From assembly GCA_030674875.1 (NCBI GenBank), contig JASXSU010000002.1, positions 310,001 to 374,000 of the forward strand: a stretch of 64,000 nt of DNA, read 5' to 3'. Positions 37,012 to 46,900 of the stretch are shown in pieces. Numbering within the stretch: position 1 is the first letter of the stretch; each line of letters opens with the position of its first letter. The DNA is from Candidatus Endonucleibacter sp. (ex Gigantidas childressi). GTDB lineage: Bacteria; Pseudomonadota; Gammaproteobacteria; Pseudomonadales; Endozoicomonadaceae. Both the position numbers and the translations under genes were made by a program. The notes below the pieces were generated by a model, which worked only from the letters and a program-made list of their open reading frames with translations, was not told the DNA's origin and made no database searches.

Positions 37012-37977
37012 TTATGCTACCGGTACAATTTGGAGTAACAGGTCGATAATCTGATCGGCATTTTTATCCTCTGACTCTGCTTCAAAGGATAAGATCAATC
37101 GATGTCGTAGTACATCGTGAGCGATTGCTTGCACATCGTCAGGATTGACATAATTCCTTCCATGAAGCCAAGCATGAGCACGTGCACAACGATCGAGTGA
37201 AATAGTCCCCCTAGGGCTTGCTCCATACTCAATCCAGTTAGCTAGCTTGGAATGATAAGACGCCGGGTGTCGTGTAGCATTGATCAACTGCACAATATAT
37301 TCTTCAACTACTGGATCCATATGAGCAGCCAACACCTCCTGCCTTGCCTCTAAAATTTGTGACTGTGTAACACGCTCACTTATGGCCACTACTGTTTTCT
37401 TCATGGCTTCGCCTCGAGCCAACTGTAGAATTTTCTTTTCTGCGTTTACGGAGGGATAACCAAGGCTGACATGCATTAGAAAACGATCAAGCTGCGCCTC
37501 CGGTAGAGGATAGGTTCCTTCCTGTTCAATAGGGTTCTGGGTTGCCATTACCATAAAAATTTTTGGCAGCGGGTAAGTTTTCCGGCCAACGCTGACCTGC
37601 CTTTCCGCCATGGCCTCTAGCAATGCTGACTGTACTTTGGCTGGCGCCCGGTTGATTTCATCTGCAAGTACTAGGTTGTGGAATATCGGACCCGGCTGAA
37701 ATCGGAAACTATTATCTTCTGGAATATAAATATCTGTTCCTGTCACATCCGCAGGTAAGAGATCTGGAGTAAATTGAACTCGATGGAAGTTACCATCAAG
37801 ACCATCAGCCAAAGCTTTAATTGCACGAGTTTTAGCAAGCCCAGGAGCACCCTCCACCAAAAGATGACCATCAGCCAAAAGAGCGATAAGCAAACGGTTG
37901 ACCAAATGCTCCTGCCCAATTACACAGGTGGACAGGTAGTCCTTAAGGTGACTCAGCGTATTAATATTATTAGACAT
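37012..37977 (-). CDS. MoxR-family AAA+ ATPase
   Basis: The 321-residue ATPase has Walker A GAPGLAKT (43-50), Walker B LVLADE (D106, E107), the MoxR stretch EINRAPAKVQSALLEAMAERQVSVG and sensor-1 MVMATQNPIEQEGTYPLPEAQLDRF. A lid domain with SPRGTISLDRCARAHAW follows. MoxR ATPases act as chaperones helping to assemble or insert metal cofactors in partner proteins, together with VWA proteins encoded next to them, here DUF58, batA and batB. It is the first gene of the operon. Confidence 0.94.
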   Translation of the reverse strand: MSNNINTLSHLKDYLSTCVIGQEHLVNRLLIALLADGHLLVEGAPGLAKTRAIKALADGLDGNFHRVQFTPDLLPADVTGTDIYIPEDNSFRFQPGPIFHNLVLADEINRAPAKVQSALLEAMAERQVSVGRKTYPLPKIFMVMATQNPIEQEGTYPLPEAQLDRFLMHVSLGYPSVNAEKKILQLARGEAMKKTVVAISERVTQSQILEARQEVLAAHMDPVVEEYIVQLINATRHPASYHSKLANWIEYGASPRGTISLDRCARAHAWLHGRNYVNPDDVQAIAHDVLRHRLILSFEAESEDKNADQIIDLLLQIVPVA

Positions 37978-38913
37978 AAAATATCATCAGTATTGTTTTG
38001 CATTTTGCATCCTGCCCAGTTTAAGGTGTTTTCAAGATCACACTCTCTCACCGGAAGCCCGTGGTTCACATTACAAGGACACCCCATGTGAGTATTCATA
38101 AATCACTCTGACTATAAAAATAGTCGAGTTAGCAGGAATACTGCAACTTTCTAGTTAACTTTTACGCTTTGTTGACAATAGGTTATGAAGTTAGCAGTCA
38201 GCTTTGTTAGCCTTCAAGTAGAACAACGATACTACTTCTTGTGCGTTATACACGGAGCGAGCCAAGCTGTTTACCTCTGAACCTCTGTTGGTACCGGTAT
38301 CTGATACTCATTACCTAGACCCAAAGGATTTAAAGTTGCTACAAGACGACAAATGAGTGGGACCACAGAAACTAGAAACACTAAGTAACCGTAATGAGCA
38401 AACTCTGACAACAAAGTAGCAACGTCAAAACTAATGGTATATAAGGAGCAGTAGCTATTCCATATTCTCTTTAATTAATCTGTAGAGACAGCATTATCAC
38501 ATAACTATGGATTTATTGGTAGGCTCATGGTTAGATTCTATTAGGTATTTCTGCCTAGATTATTATACTATTTATGTGTTTTTAAACACCCTCTATGATG
38601 CCAAATACACGACAGATATACCAGATCCCATATAAGGTGTGTAAGGTGGCAGTTAGGAGGCAAACGAACAAATCCCCCATAAGCCTAATTATCAACGCTT
38701 TTGGATTTTTCGCCCAAGAAATGAATCACTTAAGATATACCAAAGTAATAAAATATACAGAGAGGCGGTAAAAAAGTGAAACCACTGTTATCGTGACTGC
38801 AGTAGCCCGCAACTGTTAAGCAAACTTTCAGTAAGGCTAATATAACATAGGGTATAAGGCGTGATTATCTACCTTGAAAATAATGCATACCGGTATTGCT
38901 TGCATGGAGAAGC
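37978..38913. other. Long divergent intergenic region (moxR - gdhB)
   Basis: No gene supported in about 930 bp. At about 38295-38440 (GGTACCGGTATCTGATACTCATTACC.. to AACTAATGGTATATAAGG) and 38610-38700 (ATATACCAGATCCCATATAAGGTGTG..) lie decayed palindromic elements. The promoters of the Bat operon and of gdhB must be here; no consensus boxes are clear. Confidence 0.5.
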
Positions 38914-41900
38914 ATGATGGGACACTTAGAAACAAAGGAACGCAAAGAGACCCTTGACAGGTTACTACGTGAACTGACTGATCAGATTAAACCGGAAGAG
39001 ATTGAGAGCCTTAGGAGTTTTATTTATCTCTTTTACGCAATGGACACGCGTAAGGATTTATTAGGTGGCGATAGGCGGGAGCTACTGAGCTCTACTTTGT
39101 CTTTTTGGAAGTTCATGGGCCACCATGACCTTAGCCAACCGAAAATAGAAGTTTTCAATCCAAATCACTCGCTACATAGTTGGCACTCGACTCATTCTAT
39201 TGTTCGTATCATTCACAAAGATACTCCATTTCTTGTTGACTCTATACGAATGAAACTGCATGACCACCAAACAGCAATTCATCTAGTCAGAAATGGCACT
39301 TTCCAAAGCCAAAGAGACGCTAATAATAACAGGGTTACCCATAAGAAAAACTCCGTTATTTCAGAGAAAGAGGCGTTTATTTACCTTGAAATTGATCGTA
39401 TTGAAAATGACGATGAACTAGCTAGCTTACAAGAACAGCTGCGGGCAGTGCTTACTGATGTTGTTCAAGTTGTTGATGATTATAAGGCCATGAAGGAAAA
39501 AGTCTCAATAGTGATGGAGGCTATGGGAAAGGCTGGAGAAAAAGAAGTTCAAGGTTTTCTATCTTGGTTATTATCAGACCGTTTTACGTTTTTGGGGTTT
39601 GAAGAGTTCCGTGTGGTTAACAGAGACGAGAAGCGAGCGGTGGTAAGGTCTCGTGATAGCTTACTAGGACTCTTAAGGCCAAAACATCAAGGATCCTTAG
39701 GGCAAGATAATCTTGAACCTTTTGTCGCCAAAGAATTTTCCCAACATAAAAACTTTTTGTCATTTTCTAAGGCTGCTGTGCGCTCTAGCGTTCACAGACC
39801 GGCTTATCCTGACTTTATAGCTATTAGACAGTTTGATGAAAAAGGAAACATAACCTCAGAGAGTCGCATTGTTGGATTATATACGTCACCCGTTTATCGA
39901 GAGAGTCCCAGCCAGATACCTTTTATCAGGAATAAAATCAAGGTTATTCTTGAGAGGGCTAGCCTGGAAGATAAAAGTCATCATGGTAAAGAGCTTCGTC
40001 AGATTCTGGAGATATTTCCTCGGAACGAACTGTTTCAGACAGATGAAGTAGAGCTCTATGAAACTGTCATGGCTATTTTGCGCATTCAAGAAAGAAAACA
40101 GGTCAAAATTTTTATTCGTCAAGATGCATCAGGATCGTTTTGCTCAGCTTTACTATTCGTGCCTAGGGAGATGTACAGCACTAGTTTTCGTATCCGCGTG
40201 GAAGAAATCCTCCGAAACAGATTGCAAGCGGTTGATTCCGAATTTACAACTTATTTCTCTGAGTCAGTACTGGCTCGGGTACATTTCACTCTCAAGCTGA
40301 AGGGAAAAATTGAGTATAACCGGAATAACATAAACGAAGAAATTGCTCTGGCCGCATCGACTTGGGAGGATGATTTCTCTAATGTTATTCTGGATTTCTA
40401 CGGTGAAGCAAAAGGCAACAAGCTAATATCCATGTATGGCAATGGTTTTAGCGCTGGGTATAGAGAAGGATTTACTCCTCAGTCAGCAGTAGAAGATGTA
40501 AGTCATTTTGAAAAAATAAATATGAAAATGCCTATCTCTATGAGCTTCTACCGTGAGATGGACGATGACCCAAGTTTAATCCATTTTAAATTGTACCACC
40601 TTGTTGAGCCTTTGCCTCTCGCAGACCAAATTCCCATCATTGAAAACTTAGGGTTGAGAGTCTTGGGTGAAACCCCCTACCTCATTCGGAGAAAAAGTGG
40701 CGATACCATATGGGTACACGACTTTCTTTTGAGTCTTGGTGACAATCAAAATGTTGATATTCAAAAAACACTGCCGGTCTTTCGCGCAGCATTTGAAAAA
40801 ATCTGGTTTGGGCAGGCCGAGAGCGATGGATTTAATCGTCTGGTATTAGCTGCTGGTCTAGAGTGGCGGAAAGTGAGCATGCTCAGAACCTGTGCACGCT
40901 ATTTAAAGCAGATAAAGGTCGGATTTAGTCAAGGATATATTTCAGCTACTTTAAACAACAATATAACCATTACTAAAATGTTAGTAGCATTATTTGATAC
41001 GCGCTTTAATCCTGACCTAGGACTGCCAAAAGCTGAAAGACTGGCAATGCAGCAGAACATTCAAAAGTCTATTTTGGAGGCCTTGGACGATGTTTCCGTG
41101 CTTAGTCAAGATTTTATTCTACGTAAAATGCAAAGCATTATATCAGCTATTTTAAGAACTAATTTTTATCAGCATAAAAACGACGGTGAATATAAGCCTT
41201 ATATTGCCATTAAAATATCACCTAGAGACATTAAAGGCATCCCTAAGCCAGTTCCCTTGTATGAAATATTTGTTTACTCCCCAAGGTTTGAGGGTGTGCA
41301 TTTACGAGGCGGTAAAGTCGCCCGAGGAGGCTTGCGTTGGTCTGACCGGATTGAAGACTTTAGAACAGAAGTATTGGGACTGGTAAAAGCTCAGCAAGTG
41401 AAGAATGCTCTGATTGTTCCTGTTGGTGCCAAAGGTGGTTTTGTACCTAAGCTGTTATCCTCAGGAGATGAGCGTGAAGCGCTCCAAGCTGAAGGCGCAG
41501 CTTGTTACAAAAGTTTTATTAGGGCACTGCTTGATGTCACTGACAACCTCGTAGATGGCGCTGTTATTCATCCTAAAAACGTTATTCACTACGATGATGA
41601 TGATTTTTATTTAGTTGTCGCCGCCGACAAAGGCACAGCTACTTTCTCTGATATTGCCAATAAGATTGCTGAAGAATATAACTTCTGGCTTGGTGATGCC
41701 TTTGCTTCTGGTGGAAGCGTAGGCTATGACCATAAAAAGATGGGTATTACTGCAAAAGGAGCTTGGGTGTCTGTACAACGGCACTTCCGTGAAAAAGGTA
41801 TTAATGCTCAGTCAGACAAGATATCTGTTATTGGCATAGGAGATATGGCTGGTGATGTGTTTGGCAATGGTACTTTGTTGTCCGAGTCTATTGCTTTAGT

Positions 41901-43752
41901 TGGAGCATTTAACCACGTTCATATTTTTGTTGACCCCAACCCAGATTCAGCTACTAGCTATATTGAAAGAAAGAGACTGTTTGATCTACCCAGATCAAGC
42001 TGGCAAAATTATGATGATTCAGTTATTTCGAAAGGGGGCGGGGTTTTTTTACGTAGTGCAAAATCTATTCCAATTTCAGCTGAAATGAAAGAAAGATTTG
42101 AAATAAACTCTAATCGCTTAACGCCAAATGAAATGATTCGAGCTTTGCTTAGGGCACAGGTTGATCTGCTATGGAATGGAGGCATCGGGACATATATCAA
42201 AGCGGTAAGTGAAAGCAATGCAGATGTTGGTGACAAAGCTAGCGATCCTCTGCGAATCAATGGTTGCGAGCTTAGAGCAAGAGTAGTTTGCGAAGGTGGC
42301 AATCTTGGCCTAACACAACTAGGACGAGTTGAGTATGCTCTACAAGGTGGGGCTCTTAATACAGACTTTATTGATAACTCTGGAGGTGTTGATTGCTCAG
42401 ACCATGAGGTGAATATAAAAATACTTCTCAATGAGATTGTTCTCAATGGTGATATGACCATTAAACAACGCAATGCTTTGCTAGAAACGATGACTGAAGA
42501 TGTAGCAAAGTTAGTGTTGACTAACAATTATCGTCAGACTCAAGCTATTTCTTTGGCGGAGTCTGACATTCGCCACAAAATGGAAGAATATCGCCGTTTT
42601 ATGGAATACCTAGAGGATCAGGGTCAGCTGGATCGAGCAATTGAGTTTTTACCTAACCCTGAACAACTGGCAGAACGAGAGGCCGCAGGACACGTTTTAA
42701 CACGCCCAGAATTGGCTCTACTGGTTTCATATAGTAAATCGTATTTGAAGGAAGCATTGATTAAGTCTGATATTATATCCGACCCCTGTCTTATTCAAGA
42801 GCTGAACACTGCATTTCCGAAAGTTTTGGTGGATCGTTTTAGCACTCAAATTGCCAACCATAGACTGCGTAATGAAATCACTTCAACACAAATTGCTAAC
42901 CGATTAATTGACATGATGGGTATTACCTATGTTCGCCGTATGCAACAAACCACTAGTGGAACTACTGCGGAGATTGCCAGAGCATTTCTGATAAGTAGAG
43001 ATGTTTTTTATATTCAAAAATACTGGGAGCAAGTTGAAGCTTTGGATCATAAGATAACCAGCGAATTACAAGCTCAGATAATGGCTTCACTAGTGAGATT
43101 AACTAGACGAGCAAGCCGCTGGTTCCTGAGAGTTAAACGACAAGAGTTAGTAACTTTGGAATGTATTTCCCACTACTGCCCAAGAGTACAAAGTTTTGTT
43201 GCTTGTTTTGCGGACTACCTAGGAGAAGATGAAAAGCGGATCTTTTCCAGCAAAGTAAAGAAAATGATTGACAACCAGGTACCTGAAGAATTAGCTGTGT
43301 TAGTAGTTGGTGACCGTTATTTGCTCAACTCACTTCCTGTTATCCAGGCTTCTGATCAGACTGGACAATCTCTGGAAAAAGTAGCCAGAACCTATTTTGC
43401 AGTGGGACAACGTCTTGAGCTGGGATGGTACAACAATGAATTAGGAGCCTTTGACGCCACCAATCATTGGCAGTCTCTTGCAACAGATAGTGTACGAGAT
43501 GAGGCTGCTTGGCAGCAACGGGAGTTAACAGTAGCATTGCTTAATACACCTGACCCTGAAGAAAATCTTGAAAAACAGCTAGATCATTGGATGATGTCAC
43601 ATCGGACACTAATAGCTCGCTGGCAAAGTATGCTGAGTGAGATACGTAGCGTGGGAGAGCCAGAGCTAGCCATATTTACTGTTGCTAACAGAGAACTCTT
43701 AGATTTGGTTCAAACCACCATACATGCTAACCAGTCAGCAATAGACGCTTAA
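38914..43752 (+). CDS. gdhB: NAD-specific glutamate dehydrogenase, large (GdhB/GDH-180 type)
   Basis: About 1612 residues, matching the 180-kDa class of NAD-dependent glutamate dehydrogenases that deaminate glutamate to 2-oxoglutarate and ammonia when amino acids are the carbon source. The N-terminal third carries ACT-like regulatory regions; the catalytic part includes GGKVARGGLRWSDR, PVGAKGGFVPK, VIGIGDMAGDVFGNG (nucleotide-binding loop) and VCEGGNLGLTQLGR. The frame is open from a TTG at 38896, but ATG 38914 is preferred because GGAG lies about 5 bases upstream. The gene is intact. In Pseudomonas it lies near the same Bat operon. Confidence 0.95.
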   Translation: MMGHLETKERKETLDRLLRELTDQIKPEEIESLRSFIYLFYAMDTRKDLLGGDRRELLSSTLSFWKFMGHHDLSQPKIEVFNPNHSLHSWHSTHSIVRIIHKDTPFLVDSIRMKLHDHQTAIHLVRNGTFQSQRDANNNRVTHKKNSVISEKEAFIYLEIDRIENDDELASLQEQLRAVLTDVVQVVDDYKAMKEKVSIVMEAMGKAGEKEVQGFLSWLLSDRFTFLGFEEFRVVNRDEKRAVVRSRDSLLGLLRPKHQGSLGQDNLEPFVAKEFSQHKNFLSFSKAAVRSSVHRPAYPDFIAIRQFDEKGNITSESRIVGLYTSPVYRESPSQIPFIRNKIKVILERASLEDKSHHGKELRQILEIFPRNELFQTDEVELYETVMAILRIQERKQVKIFIRQDASGSFCSALLFVPREMYSTSFRIRVEEILRNRLQAVDSEFTTYFSESVLARVHFTLKLKGKIEYNRNNINEEIALAASTWEDDFSNVILDFYGEAKGNKLISMYGNGFSAGYREGFTPQSAVEDVSHFEKINMKMPISMSFYREMDDDPSLIHFKLYHLVEPLPLADQIPIIENLGLRVLGETPYLIRRKSGDTIWVHDFLLSLGDNQNVDIQKTLPVFRAAFEKIWFGQAESDGFNRLVLAAGLEWRKVSMLRTCARYLKQIKVGFSQGYISATLNNNITITKMLVALFDTRFNPDLGLPKAERLAMQQNIQKSILEALDDVSVLSQDFILRKMQSIISAILRTNFYQHKNDGEYKPYIAIKISPRDIKGIPKPVPLYEIFVYSPRFEGVHLRGGKVARGGLRWSDRIEDFRTEVLGLVKAQQVKNALIVPVGAKGGFVPKLLSSGDEREALQAEGAACYKSFIRALLDVTDNLVDGAVIHPKNVIHYDDDDFYLVVAADKGTATFSDIANKIAEEYNFWLGDAFASGGSVGYDHKKMGITAKGAWVSVQRHFREKGINAQSDKISVIGIGDMAGDVFGNGTLLSESIALVGAFNHVHIFVDPNPDSATSYIERKRLFDLPRSSWQNYDDSVISKGGGVFLRSAKSIPISAEMKERFEINSNRLTPNEMIRALLRAQVDLLWNGGIGTYIKAVSESNADVGDKASDPLRINGCELRARVVCEGGNLGLTQLGRVEYALQGGALNTDFIDNSGGVDCSDHEVNIKILLNEIVLNGDMTIKQRNALLETMTEDVAKLVLTNNYRQTQAISLAESDIRHKMEEYRRFMEYLEDQGQLDRAIEFLPNPEQLAEREAAGHVLTRPELALLVSYSKSYLKEALIKSDIISDPCLIQELNTAFPKVLVDRFSTQIANHRLRNEITSTQIANRLIDMMGITYVRRMQQTTSGTTAEIARAFLISRDVFYIQKYWEQVEALDHKITSELQAQIMASLVRLTRRASRWFLRVKRQELVTLECISHYCPRVQSFVACFADYLGEDEKRIFSSKVKKMIDNQVPEELAVLVVGDRYLLNSLPVIQASDQTGQSLEKVARTYFAVGQRLELGWYNNELGAFDATNHWQSLATDSVRDEAAWQQRELTVALLNTPDPEENLEKQLDHWMMSHRTLIARWQSMLSEIRSVGEPELAIFTVANRELLDLVQTTIHANQSAIDA

Positions 43753-43807
43753 CCGTGGAGAGGCCACCTACACCCAGGCAGCCATATCCATGCACAATTA
43801 CATCTAT

Positions 43808-43930
43808 ACCCGTTACTATTAAAGGCTTGGGGGGCTACACAATCGAACTAAACCCCATGAACCTACTAGCAGTAGGTGACTGGGGATGAGTGAGGGCAGT
43901 CAACAACAACACACCTTCAATGGCGACACT
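43808..43930. repeat. Dispersed palindromic element downstream of gdhB
   Basis: Left TATACCCGTTACTATTAAAGG, inner AACCCCATGAACCTACTAGCAGTAGGTGACTGGGG in pieces, right CACCTTCAATGGCGACACTC. It lies between the convergent gdhB and the 1588-residue gene, touching the stop codon of the latter. Confidence 0.78.
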
Positions 43931-43934
43931 CATG

Positions 43935-46900
43935 TCAAGTATTATGGTCTATCGCATCTAAAAACTCATCGTCATCGCCATCATCGTTATTGTCATCACC
44001 TATGGCAGAGGAGTATTTATCATTCTTGTATTCTACAGCCTCGAAGAATTTGTCCTCACCTTCATCATCGTCATCACCGACAACAAAGGAACATTTGTTA
44101 CGCATAAGATCATCGGGATTTGATAATCGCTCTATGCCAAGGTTATGCTGATCGACAGCCGTTCTCTCAAGCTCTAATTCTACCTGTTGCCGTGCATCCG
44201 CAGATGTTAGACCATTACCCTTAGACTTTGAGAATACTTTAAATACCGTATGCGCCATAAGATTTTTTACTTTTTGTTCAAGACTACTAAACACATTGCC
44301 CTCTATTTTATGTTGAAAGTGTTTCTTAGCCCTTTCTTCAAACTTATTAGAACAGCCTATCTCAATAGAATTTGCTTTTATTTGTCCACCAATGTACGCC
44401 TCTTTCATGCGCTGTGTTAATAATAGCTCGATTACTTCTCTTGTTTCAGGAAGTTCGTCAATGTTAAAAAACAGAGAAAGATGACTCTGCATTTCACCTT
44501 TGAAAAACAACAAGAGCTCTAGTATATTTACTGTGCTCGCTCGTAATTTTAGGCCTAACTGAGCCAGAGTTTTATTAATTCTATCGACGTTTTCTTGATT
44601 ATTGCTATTTCTGTCGAAAGCCGCTAGCTCTTCATCAATACATTTAAACGCCTGAATATTGCGATACAGAACTTTCGATTGTTGTAACAATTCTTTTCTC
44701 TGAGAGTAAATCCAGGTCTCAACAGCCTTATCATGAAGTGCTTTCCATTTAGTAAAAGCTGCTTCATTGCTAGACTGCTCTTTTTTGCATTTATAGTATT
44801 CTGGACTATAGGTACTATAATATTCCCTAAGAATCTCTTGCTCTTCGTAATCTTTATAGCAATCGGACTTCATCAGACTACTCATGACACTTTTAGTACT
44901 TACCCTGAATGCTCGCCTCATAGCGCCATCATAAACAGTACCTGTTCCATTTAAATATCCCTGTACACCACTTAGTACACCTAACAACCCACCATACTGT
45001 TCTAAGGAGTTAATTGTTTCACAACAACCCCAAACCGCCAGAGCTAATTGTGGCACCGCTAGAGCCACAGGAATAATTGCGCCAGAGGTAAAAACTGCTA
45101 TTCCTGTGCCCAAGACAACAATGGCCAGAGAGGCGACAGATACAGTTAACACCTTCCCAACCTCTAGCATGAATGGTTGCCAGCCATTAATATCTCTCTT
45201 TTTCCAAGCAGTGGTAATCGCTTTATACCTAAGTACTACTGGTGACAGCATTGTGGCAAGCCATTTTTTGATGCCGGATAGATACAGGTTGAGATTACCT
45301 GTGTGTAACTTTGAAATATTCCCAAACATTCCGGCCACATAGGAAAGTTGAAAAGATGCGCTCGGGAGAATCCCAGTCACTTGCGCATAAACCGCCTGAA
45401 TTTTATCCCTAGGTACCATGCTCAAGATTTTTTGCAACCCACAAAAGGTCGCCCCTGCCTGTAAATTACCAAAGACGAAGCCACCGAAAGCAGCATCTTT
45501 TACCGCACAGGCACCCAACACTGGCACCATTAGCATTGAAGATGAGTCTGTTAAGAATTGAATATCCCTGAAAGCCTGTTTTTCACCTTCAGAAAATTCA
45601 TTAAACTCTTTTACTGTCAGCTGCTTAGGATAAGCAGCAAATGATACAGATAGAAACCCCCCACATCCTAGAATCATAGCCTCCACAGACAAAGGAATAG
45701 AGCAACCAGCCAGACGAAGGCTTATCAGAGATAGAGAGACAGCATTACTGCACATTTCTCTAAATTTTGGATGACAGTTAGCTGCTTTTTGATAAGTATC
45801 TACGTGACCTAATACAACTTCTAGACAGGAGGTAGAGGCCGCCCCTTGGGATTGCATTTGCTCGCTAATGTTACTGGCATTACCATCGTTTAACACACCG
45901 GTAACTTGTTCAGACCTATCCCAAAAACGTAAGCACTTTGGTATCACAGTAAAACGTTTCGTGATATTTTTTTGAAGCTCATCTTTGTAATTGTAACCAA
46001 TAGTCAGAAGTAAATCTTTATGCTTTAAATCTTCTATTCTATTTTCTAGTGTTACAAAAGTATCAATAATGTCAATAGTATTCGCTAGTGGAGCTACTAC
46101 AAACCCCTCTTTTGGTTTCACAAATACTATATCATTTTGTCGTTTATTGATGGTTATTAATAACTTGATACCATCAGTATAATCTCCATCAGCAGGTATA
46201 TTAATCAAACTATTGCTGACACAAGTACCGAGGAAAGCATCGGTGTTTTGTTTATGTTTATTTTCCATGAACCCTATAGTATCTTCCTGAACTTTATCTT
46301 GTTGTAGTGTGAAAAGTTCATGGCATGTGCGTTGAATCTGAAGCATATCATCCTTAACAGCTTCACTGTCTTCATTATAGACAGTTAATTTCTCAACATA
46401 ATCTGCTGTTACTTTATACAGTTTAGTCTCCGTACTGGGTAATAGACTGGGCTTGCAAATTACATCTATAAAATGTTGCTTGTCAGGAATACCAAGGTAC
46501 CAAGTCTTTTTTTTAGCCTGCTGTTCTCTAACTATGAATGACCATGTTAATTCTGATTTTAGCTTAAGATAATGTTTTTCATCACTACTACCACTAACAA
46601 AATGACCCTCTATAGTAGGGTCATCGCCTACCATACCCTTAAGCTCATCAAATAACTTCCGTGTTTTTATTGCCTGCACTAACGTTCTTTGGTCTGCGGT
46701 TTCAGGGTTTATGCTTTTTATATTGTCAGCGAGCTCATCCAGATATAACGTGCAAAGATGTAGACGTACATTGTGTTTCAGGTCCTTATTTTCTGGATCA
46801 GAAAGAAATTCTTCTAGTTCTTGCTTTTGTGACCAAACATCATTATTTTTCAGTTTATTCTTAATTACTAATATCTTTTCCATCTGTAAAGCAACGTTAG

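Noticed and set aside
42009-42527. 172-codon minus-strand frame inside gdhB
   Set aside because: It lies entirely within the conserved catalytic domain of gdhB and has no own features.
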